From an uncultured Clostridium sp. (GTDB lineage Bacteria > Bacillota > Clostridia > Lachnospirales > Lachnospiraceae): a DNA stretch of 64,000 nt. The notes under the pieces were generated by a model. It had not been told where the DNA came from. It searched no databases and was given only the letters and a program-made list of their open reading frames with translations. Location: positions 27,884-91,883 of the forward strand of contig UQTA01000006.1 in NCBI GenBank assembly GCA_900543885.1. The letters are read 5' to 3'. Each line of letters opens with the position of its first letter. Within the stretch, counting starts at the first letter, position 1. Both the position numbers and the translations under genes were made by a program. Positions 36,859 to 45,851 of the stretch are shown here, one piece after another.

Positions 36859-39069
36859 ATGCACTATATCAAAGGATGCCCATGCCTGTTTAAGGTGGCA
36901 TGGATAGCAGATCATGCACTTAAAAATATCTATGTAATTCAGAAATGCGCTTCATGTGGATACACGAAGGAGCAGTGTGATTATGTGTTTGAAGAGTTAA
37001 AGAACATGAAAATGGTAGACACAAAGCCAGAAGCAGCCTACATTTCTGATTTATACCAGACATATGGGGAACTGTCATTTCAGTGCGTAGAAGTGGATAA
37101 AAACTTTCACTTTGAACCGGAATGTCAGGAAGTAGATCTTTGCAAAATATGTGAATTCTCGAAAGATTTTTGCAATTGTCAGCTTAACGCGGAACTGCAG
37201 GTGCTGCGCTACATGTATCATAATCCGACTGTTTCAATGATACGGAGGAATGTATTTCACATGCAGGTTTGCATCATTTTAGAGCAGATGGGGCACATAA
37301 AGGGTTATTTATTACCCTTAGGAGAACAGCTATATAAAGCGTTCAAAGATGCCAGGAAGCGTACCTCTGCTTCATTCCTATATGACAAAGAAAAGCTGCT
37401 GGATCATATATTAAATGAAAATCGGGGAATACTGCCAGAGCAATATGTCTTGGCAGCCAGGAAAATTCTGCGGAATTTACTGGATGCAATTTTAATAGAG
37501 AATGAGGTATGCTCAGCAAAAAGGTATGAGGATTGTTTGAAAAAGCTTCGCGCCGCGCCTGCTTACCAGGGACGTGAACGACAACAATTTTTTGAAGATA
37601 TCTGTATATACGATGAGATTTCGTATCTGTTTTTTGAGGCAGTAGCGGTGGAATTTGGTCAGAAAGATGATAGACAGCTATGTCCTGAAGAAGCACAATC
37701 CGCTCATAAAAAGAAAATATTGGTTCCTACATACAGCGACAGGCCGGCTTTATCACTGGAGGAGCTGATGAGTCAGGCGAGTATGAGTGCAGGATTTTTA
37801 GGGCATGAAGCTAAGGAAGAACGGAAAACTTCGGGACTGAACTGCCCGGAAAATTTCAGTAAGTCCGCTCCAGACGCCCATAAAAATAATCATAAATTGC
37901 CGTTGGATTCGCTAAATAGTGATCGTCAGGCGCATTTTGAAATCCGAGAAAACCAGGCATTTTCCGGCGAAAAAGTTCCAATGCAGTTACTGAAAACAGT
38001 AGAAACTATGCCAGAAAATACAGAGTATATGCTTGATTTTTTGCCAGACTCTGACCATATAAGTCGGACATCAGGGGGTGGGACAGAAACAGGATCGGAT
38101 AAAAATACGGCGCAAAAAGAGGAACTAAAGAAGGTTTCAATGGCGTTTATGACGGATGAAGGTGCTCTGCTTGTGGAAGACGGAGATGTGATAGACATAC
38201 ACAACGAAGACTTTTTGCCGTTTTGCGCCGTAGTATCTTTGGAAGAATGGCTGACCATGGATTATGCGAAGCGGGAAAGGCAGGAAGGGCTATTCATAAC
38301 GGTTGCGTCACGAAGATGTGCCTATTTTCTGAATAAAAATATGATCAAACCACTTGTGTTTGAGTATCTGCTTCATGTGATCCGGCGGCCAATTTATACA
38401 TATTCGGTATACCTTGTGTGGCGTATCCTTTCCATGAATGGTCTTGGAAATATCCGGCCAAAAGCAAAAATCTATTCATTGTCGGCTCTTTATAATGCGG
38501 TTCAGAGGACAGATCAGCTGCAGCCAATGGCAGATATAGTGAAAGAAACTGCTTCCGATAACAGTAATGTGTATTCCGTGACAGCACTATATAAGCGCTA
38601 TGTGACTAGCAAAGAGCCTCTGCTGTTATCTGAAGATATAAAAAAGCTGTACCGACATTATGTGAATGTAGAATATGCTTTTGGCACATCGTACAAATGC
38701 CAGAATGGTGATTTTTTGTGCCGAAAGACCTTCATGTCATGCGAGTTTTCGCCATTTGATTTGGAAGAAAAGAAGAAGGATCAGACCTTTATATGTTACG
38801 AAATTTCTCAGGATTTGATCTCACAAAATGCACTACCAGATATACTTCTGGCAACGAGATATACCATTGTGCAGGCATTAACAGAACCGATTTTTATACG
38901 TTCTAATGCAAAGTTGGTGGCGCTGGACGCAAGCAGTTTTTCGTTGATAGTCGATACCAGAAACCGTCATATCATTGATGAAATGGATCAGATATTAATG
39001 AGCCGGTATGCGCATTTGCTGTCTGAAAGCGGATATAGGATGCCAGTGTTAAAACGATACTGGATCTGA
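36859..39069 (+). CDS. Large uncharacterised protein with CxxC clusters
   Basis: A 736-residue protein with no signal peptide or membrane span. Cys pairs suggest metal binding: CASCGYTKEQC (residues ~30-40), CKICEFSKDFCNC (~95-107) and CQNGDFLCRKTFMSC (~615-630). The middle (~295-430) is low-complexity and poorly structured. The C-terminal ~300 residues are compact, with a mixed alpha/beta pattern. The residues after the first cysteine cluster (NAELQVLRYMYHNP, ILEQMGHIKGYLLP) could be winged-helix-like. I do not recognise the family. Its position between the OB-like protein and the nuclease-like protein hints at a shared nucleic-acid role. Confidence 0.55.
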   Translation: MHYIKGCPCLFKVAWIADHALKNIYVIQKCASCGYTKEQCDYVFEELKNMKMVDTKPEAAYISDLYQTYGELSFQCVEVDKNFHFEPECQEVDLCKICEFSKDFCNCQLNAELQVLRYMYHNPTVSMIRRNVFHMQVCIILEQMGHIKGYLLPLGEQLYKAFKDARKRTSASFLYDKEKLLDHILNENRGILPEQYVLAARKILRNLLDAILIENEVCSAKRYEDCLKKLRAAPAYQGRERQQFFEDICIYDEISYLFFEAVAVEFGQKDDRQLCPEEAQSAHKKKILVPTYSDRPALSLEELMSQASMSAGFLGHEAKEERKTSGLNCPENFSKSAPDAHKNNHKLPLDSLNSDRQAHFEIRENQAFSGEKVPMQLLKTVETMPENTEYMLDFLPDSDHISRTSGGGTETGSDKNTAQKEELKKVSMAFMTDEGALLVEDGDVIDIHNEDFLPFCAVVSLEEWLTMDYAKRERQEGLFITVASRRCAYFLNKNMIKPLVFEYLLHVIRRPIYTYSVYLVWRILSMNGLGNIRPKAKIYSLSALYNAVQRTDQLQPMADIVKETASDNSNVYSVTALYKRYVTSKEPLLLSEDIKKLYRHYVNVEYAFGTSYKCQNGDFLCRKTFMSCEFSPFDLEEKKKDQTFICYEISQDLISQNALPDILLATRYTIVQALTEPIFIRSNAKLVALDASSFSLIVDTRNRHIIDEMDQILMSRYAHLLSESGYRMPVLKRYWI

Positions 39070-39084
39070 ACATATTTGGAATTT

Positions 39085-39188
39085 TGTGCCATGTGCAGGG
39101 CGTGCTTAAGGCGAGGAAAGAAACGTCCCGCGCATGGCATAACTATGTTGTGCCATGTACAGCAGAAAAGACTGTGCCATGCGCATGG
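39085..39188 (+). repeat. TGTGCCATG repeats with alternative hairpins
   Basis: TGTGCCATG occurs at 39085, 39149 and 39173. GCGCATGGCA at 39130-39139 can pair with TGCCATGCGC at 39175-39184 (10 bp) or with TGCCATG at 39151-39157 (7 bp). The last copy also contains the 10-bp palindrome CATGCGCATG (39178-39187). The region lies between two genes and 170 bases before the next start. It could be a multi-site operator or a leader with two competing folds. Confidence 0.6.
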
Positions 39189-39357
39189 GGCTTAGACAGG
39201 AGGAAGAACCATATAAAATGCAGAAACAAACGGTTTTTGATCCTTGTAAAAGGATACATATAAAGGATATTTTTTAGAGCCCGAAAAACAGAGATCAGGC
39301 ACAATGAAATATGTATGAGAAAAAATAAGAAATAAATGAGAACAGATGAGGTGGTAC

Positions 39358-41298
39358 ATGTTACATTTTCGATTGATTTACGATGAGATTTTAAAAAGTA
39401 ATGTATTTGCAAGTTCCAGGCCCGGCCGAACAGATGCAAGGGTGATTTTAATTCTGGCCCTGCTCTTAAAATATAAGTGCCTCAGGCGGAAGATGATCCT
39501 ATTCCTGATTCAGCATATTGATCCGTGCATTCAGGAAACTGGAAGTATGGGGCAGCGGACGGTCAAAACGTGTATTGAACGGGGCTGGATAAAAATGCAG
39601 GAACAAAGGGGAGCGCGGGAGAAGGGCCTGTATTCCATTACCCAGGCTGGAAAGAAGCATCTTTACGAATTGATAAATGAATATTTTCAAGGAGAAACCG
39701 TTCAAAACATGGTTTCGGTCCTGGATGCGTATGCTGCAGGCAGGACAAATATGGAATTATCCCAGCATAAGGAAGCAGAGATCGCAGCGGCGCTGAAAAT
39801 GGTACTCTCAGATTATAGAGAGAAATGGACGCAGCTGGAGTTTGAGGTTCCGTATTCAGTCGAAGCGATGCGTGAGTATGGCGGACAAGCGAAAAAGCGG
39901 GGAGATGTCTTTGCAGATTTAAAATTGTCATACCGATGTACGGATCACCAGGAAGAACGACCGATCTGTATAGAGATTGACATGGGAACCGAGAGGGTAA
40001 GTACACATGGAGGATTGCTTTTTAAATGCAATGCGTATGCAGAGGTAAACCGCCGGATGCGGCAAATCTCCCTGCATCAGGCGATCAATGTGATGTTTGT
40101 TTTCAGCAATGATCCTGGGGATGATCTTCAGCAGACAGATCTTTTAAAATTTGAGTCCATAAAGCGTTATCAACAGCCGCTGCTGCCATTTCTGTCCTTT
40201 ATCTGCCGGCAACAGGATCTTGAGGCTTCTGTAACTTTGGGAAAAATGGAACAGGCCCTGGTAAAGGTAAAAGAATGTGATGCGTTTGGATATGAAAAGA
40301 AACAGTTTTATCGGGATGCAGAATTCTTTTTGCATGTTTTAAAGGAGCAGTGCAGCAATCAGGAGCAGGCCGGAGAGAAAGAAATCTTAGCTTGTATGGC
40401 AGAAATATCGGATTTTTGCAGAAATCATTTGGAAACATCCAGAACAGAGTACAGCAGACAGTATGCTCTGAAAAAGAGAATGGATCTGTTTGAGCAGATT
40501 AGAAAGAATAATTCTTATGCGTTGGCTGGGCTGAGGAATGGAATGAGCCTTTCCTGTAATTCCCATCAGGATTTTGATCAGGAAATCCCATTTTTATTCC
40601 CGGAACTATACTTCCGCGATCAGTTTGGCGTGCTTCTATTTCATTTAGGGATTATCAAGGAAAGCGTTAAAGTTTCATCTGTATACGCCCTTCCGTTGTT
40701 TGAAGAACAGGATGTTGAAGGAATTGGCACAGTTTACCGATGCGTATTTATGGCGGGTGAGCTTACGGTCCTGATTGAAAATTTGAGTTTCGATATAGGC
40801 GGCCTTATCCGGGCAAGGGATTATGTACGGCTCCCTCCGGCTTCCAGAGAGAATACCATTATGATCATGCTGATGAATGACAGGGAGGAAATGGCTGACG
40901 GGAGCTATCTGAAAGAAGGAACGTTATATAACCAGTGGGGGAGTGAGGAGCACATCACGGATCAGGCAGCCATGGGTATGGCTCTACTTGCAAAAAAGGT
41001 GGCACCGACAATGTCAGCATTCGGTACCGGGTATGCTTTTGAGTCGCTTCCATTTCTGATGAACTCCACACAGGATTATATCATGCTTCACTATTCAGAA
41101 TTTCTTCAGGCACTTCAGAGTCCGGTACGGCCCTGGATACGAATGGACCTGTATGTGAAGGAACAAAACAAGGTGCCTTATATTCCATTCCTTATATACC
41201 GTACAGGAGAACATCAGGAAGAGGAAACATTCAAAGTTCCATTCCATACAGAAAAGCAGTGCACGCCGATTGACTGGAGGGGATTATGCAATGATTAG
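39358..41298 (+). CDS. Replication-relaxation-like protein (winged helix plus nuclease-like domain)
   Basis: I choose the ATG at 39358 because GAGGTGG lies 4 bases upstream. The in-frame ATG 12 bases earlier has no box. Residues ~20-110 form a winged helix (LKYKCLRRKMILFLI, TVKTCIERGWI, GLYSITQAG). About residues 180-225 carry KRGDVFADLKL and ICIEIDMGTERVSTHGGLLFKCNAYAEV, matching the acidic 'lEvDxGT...l..K...Y' core of replication-relaxation (Replic_Relax) proteins, which carry a nuclease-like fold and occur on plasmids and integrative elements. The remaining ~400 residues are unrecognised, so at ~646 residues it is much longer than usual. It overlaps the sortase gene by 8 bases. Confidence 0.5.
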   Translation: MLHFRLIYDEILKSNVFASSRPGRTDARVILILALLLKYKCLRRKMILFLIQHIDPCIQETGSMGQRTVKTCIERGWIKMQEQRGAREKGLYSITQAGKKHLYELINEYFQGETVQNMVSVLDAYAAGRTNMELSQHKEAEIAAALKMVLSDYREKWTQLEFEVPYSVEAMREYGGQAKKRGDVFADLKLSYRCTDHQEERPICIEIDMGTERVSTHGGLLFKCNAYAEVNRRMRQISLHQAINVMFVFSNDPGDDLQQTDLLKFESIKRYQQPLLPFLSFICRQQDLEASVTLGKMEQALVKVKECDAFGYEKKQFYRDAEFFLHVLKEQCSNQEQAGEKEILACMAEISDFCRNHLETSRTEYSRQYALKKRMDLFEQIRKNNSYALAGLRNGMSLSCNSHQDFDQEIPFLFPELYFRDQFGVLLFHLGIIKESVKVSSVYALPLFEEQDVEGIGTVYRCVFMAGELTVLIENLSFDIGGLIRARDYVRLPPASRENTIMIMLMNDREEMADGSYLKEGTLYNQWGSEEHITDQAAMGMALLAKKVAPTMSAFGTGYAFESLPFLMNSTQDYIMLHYSEFLQALQSPVRPWIRMDLYVKEQNKVPYIPFLIYRTGEHQEEETFKVPFHTEKQCTPIDWRGLCND

Positions 41299-42031
41299 AA
41301 AGGCCGTTGTCCTATTGCTGATCCTGGCAGCTGGTATCTGTGCTTATCGGGGATCGGCTCCTTATATAGATGCGCGCATGGAACAGGAGCATTTGAAACA
41401 GGCGGCATTTCCCGGAAATGAAGAAAACCGATCAGATAATGAGAGTAAGGTGAAGAAACCGGTCAGAGAGGAAACGGTGCCGTATACTTCACCGATTGAT
41501 TTTGAAGCCTTAAAGAGTATTAATCCGGATATTGTTGGATGGATACAGATTCCTGGAACAGTGATCGATTATCCCGTTTGCTGGCGGGCTAATGATAACG
41601 AATACTATATGAAGCATTCGGCAGAAGGTGAGAGGCGGGCATTTGGTGCCATTATGCTAGATGGTGCCAATTCCTCTGCTGCAGAGGAGCATCTGGTTGT
41701 TCTATATGGGCACCATATGCGCAATGGGACGATGTTTAAAGATATCGTCAGGTATACGGATGCCGATTTTTTGAATGACCATAAATCACTCTCTTTATTT
41801 TTCCCAGACAGGCAAGAGCGATACAGTGTGATCGGAACCATCGTTTGTTCAGCAAAAAATTTTGAACCATCGCAAATGGTGGAAGAGGAACTGCTTTTTA
41901 AAGAATGGTGCCGTAATTCATGGAAAGGATTGCCGGAAGAGGAAATTCAAAAGAAAATGCTTGCATTGGTGACCTGCAGTTACGGAAGCAGGGATGAAAG
42001 GACAATCTGCTTTGCGGTGGCTGAAAACTGA
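41291..42031 (+). CDS. Class B sortase
   Basis: The ATG at 41291 has GGAGGGG 7 bases upstream. A TTG 21 bases earlier is less likely. The 246-residue protein has an N-terminal membrane anchor (AVVLLLILAAGICAY) and a sortase B fold with the catalytic set His141 (LYGHHM), Cys229 (LVTCSYGS) and Arg237 (DERTI). Sortases cut a sorting signal and join the protein to the wall or to another protein. It is the only sortase in the window and lies in the same gene run as the giant CnaB protein, whose PKAGD tail is the most plausible substrate, although class B enzymes usually prefer NPxTN-like signals. Confidence 0.92.
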   Translation: MIRKAVVLLLILAAGICAYRGSAPYIDARMEQEHLKQAAFPGNEENRSDNESKVKKPVREETVPYTSPIDFEALKSINPDIVGWIQIPGTVIDYPVCWRANDNEYYMKHSAEGERRAFGAIMLDGANSSAAEEHLVVLYGHHMRNGTMFKDIVRYTDADFLNDHKSLSLFFPDRQERYSVIGTIVCSAKNFEPSQMVEEELLFKEWCRNSWKGLPEEEIQKKMLALVTCSYGSRDERTICFAVAEN

Positions 42032-42076
42032 AGGACTGGAGGTGGTGCTCCTGCGTGTTAGAGGTAGGAGACGGTT

Positions 42077-44359
42077 ATGAAAAAACGGATGTTCGGACGA
42101 ATGATAAAAAAATTAAAGTGGCTTGTGATAATCAGTGTGGTGCTTGTTGCACTAGGAACGGTTGGAATTGGTATTGCATCGGTATACCACATGAAATATG
42201 CACTGAAAAGTCTGTTCAATATGGAGTTCAACACAGGAAATGATTCCTGGTCTTATGGAGACATCTCTTCCTATAATAAGATCGGGGAACGGGCAGTTGC
42301 GATAGCGCGATCACGTTTGAACTGGTCTTACAGCCAGGCAAAGAGAACTCTGGAGGGATCCTGGGACTGTTCTTCCATGGTTGCACGTTGCTACCAGGAG
42401 GCCGGCTTTGACTTAAAGGCTATCATGGGAGCACAGTGGTGCATGACAACGGTTGGGTGGAAGGATTTTGCGACGAAGAACAAACAGTTTATAGAAGAAG
42501 CGGATCTTCAGCCCGGAGATGTGATCTGGTATGGGCGGCCATCTGGTAATCACATGATGATGTATGCGGGAAATGGACAGGTGATCCATGCAAAGGGGGA
42601 AAAATATGGCACGGTGTATGAACCATTGGCCAATACCGGCTACCGGTCGGCAAGGCAGGTATATTTTTTCCGGCCTTATCTAAATTTGCTTGATGAAAGT
42701 GCCGATGATTCCTCGGATGATGCTTTTTTGGCGGATTCGTCCGGGTATGGGCCTGATAATGGGATCGTCATGCAGGTGCCGGGCGGGACGGTTTGGACCG
42801 GCTGGACGGTATTTGAGTCCGGAAGGGAACGGTTTAACCTGGCAGGAAGCGATGGCGGATATGCATATGGCTGCTACCAGTTCGATATCGGGTATTCCCT
42901 GGTGGATTTCCTGAAATTTTGCGTTTCCTATAATCAGGCGCACTATGGAGCGTTCCAGCAGTTTATTGATATGTCTTCCATTGAAAGTGGCTACCGAAAG
43001 GAGACGGATACAAAGCCGAGTATGATAAACCCGCCGTTATATTCCAACCGTGCATCCCTGATTAATGCATGGCACGCCGCTTATATGAACTATCCGGATG
43101 AATTTGCAGGGCTGCAGAGCCGGACTGCCTACGAGGCTTATTATCTGCCGGCGCAGCGTGGAATGCTATCCAATTATGGCATCAATATAAAAGAATACAG
43201 CCCGGCCCTTCGGGGTACTATTTGGTCCCTGGCCATCCGAAACGGAGCAACCGTCAGTAAGGATAATACAAAGAATGGTTTACGGTCCGCAACGAGTACA
43301 TATTCTCCAGGGATTGATGAGCGGGAATGGCTTAGCAAAATATATGAGGCAGAGGCGAGGCGGCACCCTTCCCAGAGAAACCGCTGGGAAACGGAGCAGC
43401 TGGCGGCCTGCTTTGCATTTATGAATGGGGCCACACATCTGGGCGGCCTGGATGGAAACTATGACGGTGCATTTATTGGTTCACTTAATACGAGTGCGGC
43501 AGCAGGCGGTGTTTCCAATGCCATGATGTTGAATGCCATCAAAAACGATGTGGTTTTGACCGAGAGCGATTACCGGATTTTAAAGATAGACCGGGATACG
43601 CTTCTGTACCTGCTGCAGAAAGCATATGACTATGAGACCCAGTATATGTTGCAACGCTCTATCACCGTATACGGATTACGGGAGTACCAGATCGAGCATG
43701 AAGATGAAGAAGGAAGTTGGTATGAAGATGCTGAGGAATATGTGAGTAAGCAGATACTGGTCAGCAACGAAGATACGGAGTGTATGCTCCGGCTGGACTG
43801 GCAGATGCTCTATATGTATTCCATTCTGGCATCCATGGGAAGAGAAGACCGCAGGGAAACAGAGGGAGTATGGGACTGGGAGATCACGGTAAAAGATGTG
43901 GATGCGGCATTTGATCAGATCGCGATGAAATATGATTATGCTTTTAATGTGATGACAGACGAAAAATCCGATTATGATTTTGCAACTTGCCAGAGCCTGC
44001 CGCATAAGACCGAAATTTACGGAGACCCGGACACAACCAGTGGAAGATATACCTGGTATTATCCGAACAGCCTGCTTCGCAGCGTTTCTTCCGGCTATTC
44101 TGACCTGGCATATACTTATTCAGGAGGTGAGATAAACGGGATCGCTGAAACCTATCAGAACGAACGCTATGAGGGGATACCGGCTGCACTCACGCGGTAT
44201 TATAATTTTGACCGGTTTCATACACTGGCAAAGTATATGCCGGGCGGAACCGAAGCACTGAGCCGTTATGAGGTGTACAATCAAAGGGCAGCGATGGGAA
44301 ATCCTATTATTTATAGCGGGAATTTTGAGCTGAGCATAGGTGATTGGGAATTGCCGTAA
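42077..44359 (+). CDS. Membrane-tethered NlpC/P60 peptidoglycan hydrolase
   Basis: A 760-residue protein with one N-terminal membrane span (about 14-36). Residues ~66-200 are an NlpC/P60 peptidase: Cys98 (WDCSSMVARC), His159 (GNHMMMY) and His171 (VIHAKG), which cuts stem peptides in peptidoglycan. Residues ~230-530 may be a second lytic or binding domain (GYAYGCYQFD, FLKFCVSYNQAHYGAFQQFI) that I cannot assign. The tail is unrecognised. Proteins of this type open the wall for conjugation machines and for surface-protein assembly. It follows sortase B by 45 bases and is expected to act with it. A short AGGTAGGAG box precedes the ATG. Confidence 0.88.
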   Translation: MKKRMFGRMIKKLKWLVIISVVLVALGTVGIGIASVYHMKYALKSLFNMEFNTGNDSWSYGDISSYNKIGERAVAIARSRLNWSYSQAKRTLEGSWDCSSMVARCYQEAGFDLKAIMGAQWCMTTVGWKDFATKNKQFIEEADLQPGDVIWYGRPSGNHMMMYAGNGQVIHAKGEKYGTVYEPLANTGYRSARQVYFFRPYLNLLDESADDSSDDAFLADSSGYGPDNGIVMQVPGGTVWTGWTVFESGRERFNLAGSDGGYAYGCYQFDIGYSLVDFLKFCVSYNQAHYGAFQQFIDMSSIESGYRKETDTKPSMINPPLYSNRASLINAWHAAYMNYPDEFAGLQSRTAYEAYYLPAQRGMLSNYGINIKEYSPALRGTIWSLAIRNGATVSKDNTKNGLRSATSTYSPGIDEREWLSKIYEAEARRHPSQRNRWETEQLAACFAFMNGATHLGGLDGNYDGAFIGSLNTSAAAGGVSNAMMLNAIKNDVVLTESDYRILKIDRDTLLYLLQKAYDYETQYMLQRSITVYGLREYQIEHEDEEGSWYEDAEEYVSKQILVSNEDTECMLRLDWQMLYMYSILASMGREDRRETEGVWDWEITVKDVDAAFDQIAMKYDYAFNVMTDEKSDYDFATCQSLPHKTEIYGDPDTTSGRYTWYYPNSLLRSVSSGYSDLAYTYSGGEINGIAETYQNERYEGIPAALTRYYNFDRFHTLAKYMPGGTEALSRYEVYNQRAAMGNPIIYSGNFELSIGDWELP

Positions 44360-44415
44360 TAATAAATTTAGGGTCTTGTAAATATTCTTAAACATTCATG
44401 AAAGCCATGCTTTTT

Positions 44416-44445
44416 ATGACATTATTAATGAGTATATGATATAAT
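44416..44445 (+). promoter_or_regulatory. Promoter for the small membrane peptide gene
   Basis: ATGACA at 44416-44421 (5 of 6 to TTGACA), an 18-base spacer, then TATAAT at 44440-44445. This gives a leader of about 100 nt. Confidence 0.5.
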
Positions 44446-44551
44446 TGTTGTATAAAAAGAATTTGTCATTTATGTAGTAATGCAATCATTGAGACAGGCT
44501 ATTTAACGAAAGAGATACTCGGAAATTATAAAAACAGGAGAGGTGATAAGA

Positions 44552-44677
44552 ATGACATCAGGTTTTATATTGACTTATCTTGGTGGAGTAATTATTCAAG
44601 CTATTGCAAATGTCTTTGTATACACCCCCGCAATCATTATTGCATTATACATATATGAGCGATTTATAAAAAAGTAA
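44552..44677 (+). CDS. 41-residue hydrophobic membrane peptide
   Basis: A strong GGAGAGGTGATAAG box precedes the ATG. The peptide is almost entirely one membrane helix (GFILTYLGGVIIQAIANVFV, then IIIALYIYERF) ending in KK. Size, hydrophobicity and basic tail match type I toxin or small membrane-regulator peptides. It does not match a toxin family I can name, and no antisense RNA is evident. It has its own promoter and stands at the right end of the surface island. Confidence 0.55.
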   Translation: MTSGFILTYLGGVIIQAIANVFVYTPAIIIALYIYERFIKK

Positions 44678-44692
44678 TGGTAAGGGAGATCT

Positions 44693-44821
44693 GCAATCAG
44701 TAAAATTCTGATAGCCATGACAGTTATGTTTGCGCTGCTGATCTTTCCTGGAGCAGGACTGATAGAGGGGATGAACTGTGCTTATTTTAGAAGAAACCAG
44801 GTCATTAAAGGAAGATTTTGA
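44693..44821 (+). other. Possible second small hydrophobic open frame
   Basis: Directly after the 41-residue peptide an open frame encodes a hydrophobic stretch (ISKILIAMTVMFALLIFPGA) followed by a charged end (YFRRNQVIKGRF). AAGGGAG lies upstream, but the likely start would be a rare ATC. The first ATG is at 44717. It may be a partner peptide or chance. Confidence 0.25.
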
Positions 44822-44876
44822 TCGTATATCAAATAATAAGAGCAGAAATCATATAAAGCAAAAAAGAGGAAATTAC

Positions 44877-45653
44877 ATGAACAGACCGGCAATCATCTTT
44901 TTTGATATAGACGGCACGCTTCTGGATTTTGGGAAAAAAGATCTTTCACCGAAAACCCGTGAAGCTTTGTTGAAACTAAGGGCAAACGGCATCCGTATCT
45001 GCATCGCCACAGGAAGATCTCCTCTTGCAGTGCCAAAGTTTGAGGGTGTAGAATTTGATGCATACCTGACCTATAACGGATGTTACTGCTATGAGGGCAG
45101 CAAAACGATTTACAGCAATCCAATGTCTCTGGAAGATGTTCAGACAATCATACAGAATGCGGCTTCCATGGAGCGGGCGTTGTCGGTGGCAACAAAGGAC
45201 AGGCTCATTTCCAATGGAACGGATCCAGATCTGGAGGAGTACTATGCGTTTGGAAACCAGAAGGTCACGATTTCAGATGAGTTTGATGAAGTCTCCAGAG
45301 GAGAGGTCTATCAGCTTTTAATGGCCTGTCGCAAGGAAGAATATGCGCAGGTGCTGCAGAATACCCAAGAAGCTAAGATTACGTCCTGGTGGGATCGCGC
45401 GGTGGATATCATCCCGGCAGGCGGAGGAAAAGGAACCGGCATTTCGAAGATGCTGGAGTATTATGGCATTGACCGGTCACAGGCCATGGCTTTTGGGGAT
45501 GGAAACAACGACATTGAAATGTTCCAGGCGGTAGATATGGGCGTTGCCATGGAGAATGCATCCGATGACCTGAAAGCAGTGGCAGCAGATACCTGTGACC
45601 ATGTGGCTGAAGACGGAGTGTACCGCTATTGTGTGAAACATAGTCTGATTTGA
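44877..45653 (+). CDS. Cof-type HAD-IIB phosphatase
   Basis: A 258-residue cytoplasmic phosphatase. The frame is open further upstream, but the ATG at 44877 with AGAGGA upstream begins the conserved part. HAD motifs are clear: Asp10 and Asp12 in FFDIDGTLL, the threonine in CIATGRS, the lysine in AGGGKGTG and the acidic pair in AFGDGNNDIEM. Cof-type enzymes hydrolyse sugar phosphates or related small phosphates, and the substrate cannot be told from sequence. It appears to be the first chromosomal gene to the right of the surface island. Confidence 0.9.
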   Translation: MNRPAIIFFDIDGTLLDFGKKDLSPKTREALLKLRANGIRICIATGRSPLAVPKFEGVEFDAYLTYNGCYCYEGSKTIYSNPMSLEDVQTIIQNAASMERALSVATKDRLISNGTDPDLEEYYAFGNQKVTISDEFDEVSRGEVYQLLMACRKEEYAQVLQNTQEAKITSWWDRAVDIIPAGGGKGTGISKMLEYYGIDRSQAMAFGDGNNDIEMFQAVDMGVAMENASDDLKAVAADTCDHVAEDGVYRYCVKHSLI

Positions 45654-45689
45654 TAATATATGATTTTGACAGCATCGTAGAGGAAAAGA

Positions 45690-45851
45690 ATGAAAAATAT
45701 AAAGTATGAAAGCGATCAGCCGCTTGCAAGGCTGGAACCTGGCGATAAGGCGATCATCCGTGTTACACATTTTCCTTTCGCCCGGGAGAATGATAAGGAA
45801 AGATATAAGAATGTGCCTGCAGGAGATAGATTCTATGAGAAAGAAAAATAA
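45690..45851 (+). CDS. Small hypothetical protein (53 aa)
   Basis: This frame begins with AGAGGAAAAG 4 bases before the ATG. The 53 residues are soluble and charged (KYESDQPLARLEPGDKAIIR, then FARENDKERYKNVPAGDRF). The last 17 bases overlap the start of the next gene in a different frame. Composition and box support a gene, but no family is recognised. It may be a leader for the lipoprotein. Confidence 0.45.
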   Translation: MKNIKYESDQPLARLEPGDKAIIRVTHFPFARENDKERYKNVPAGDRFYEKEK

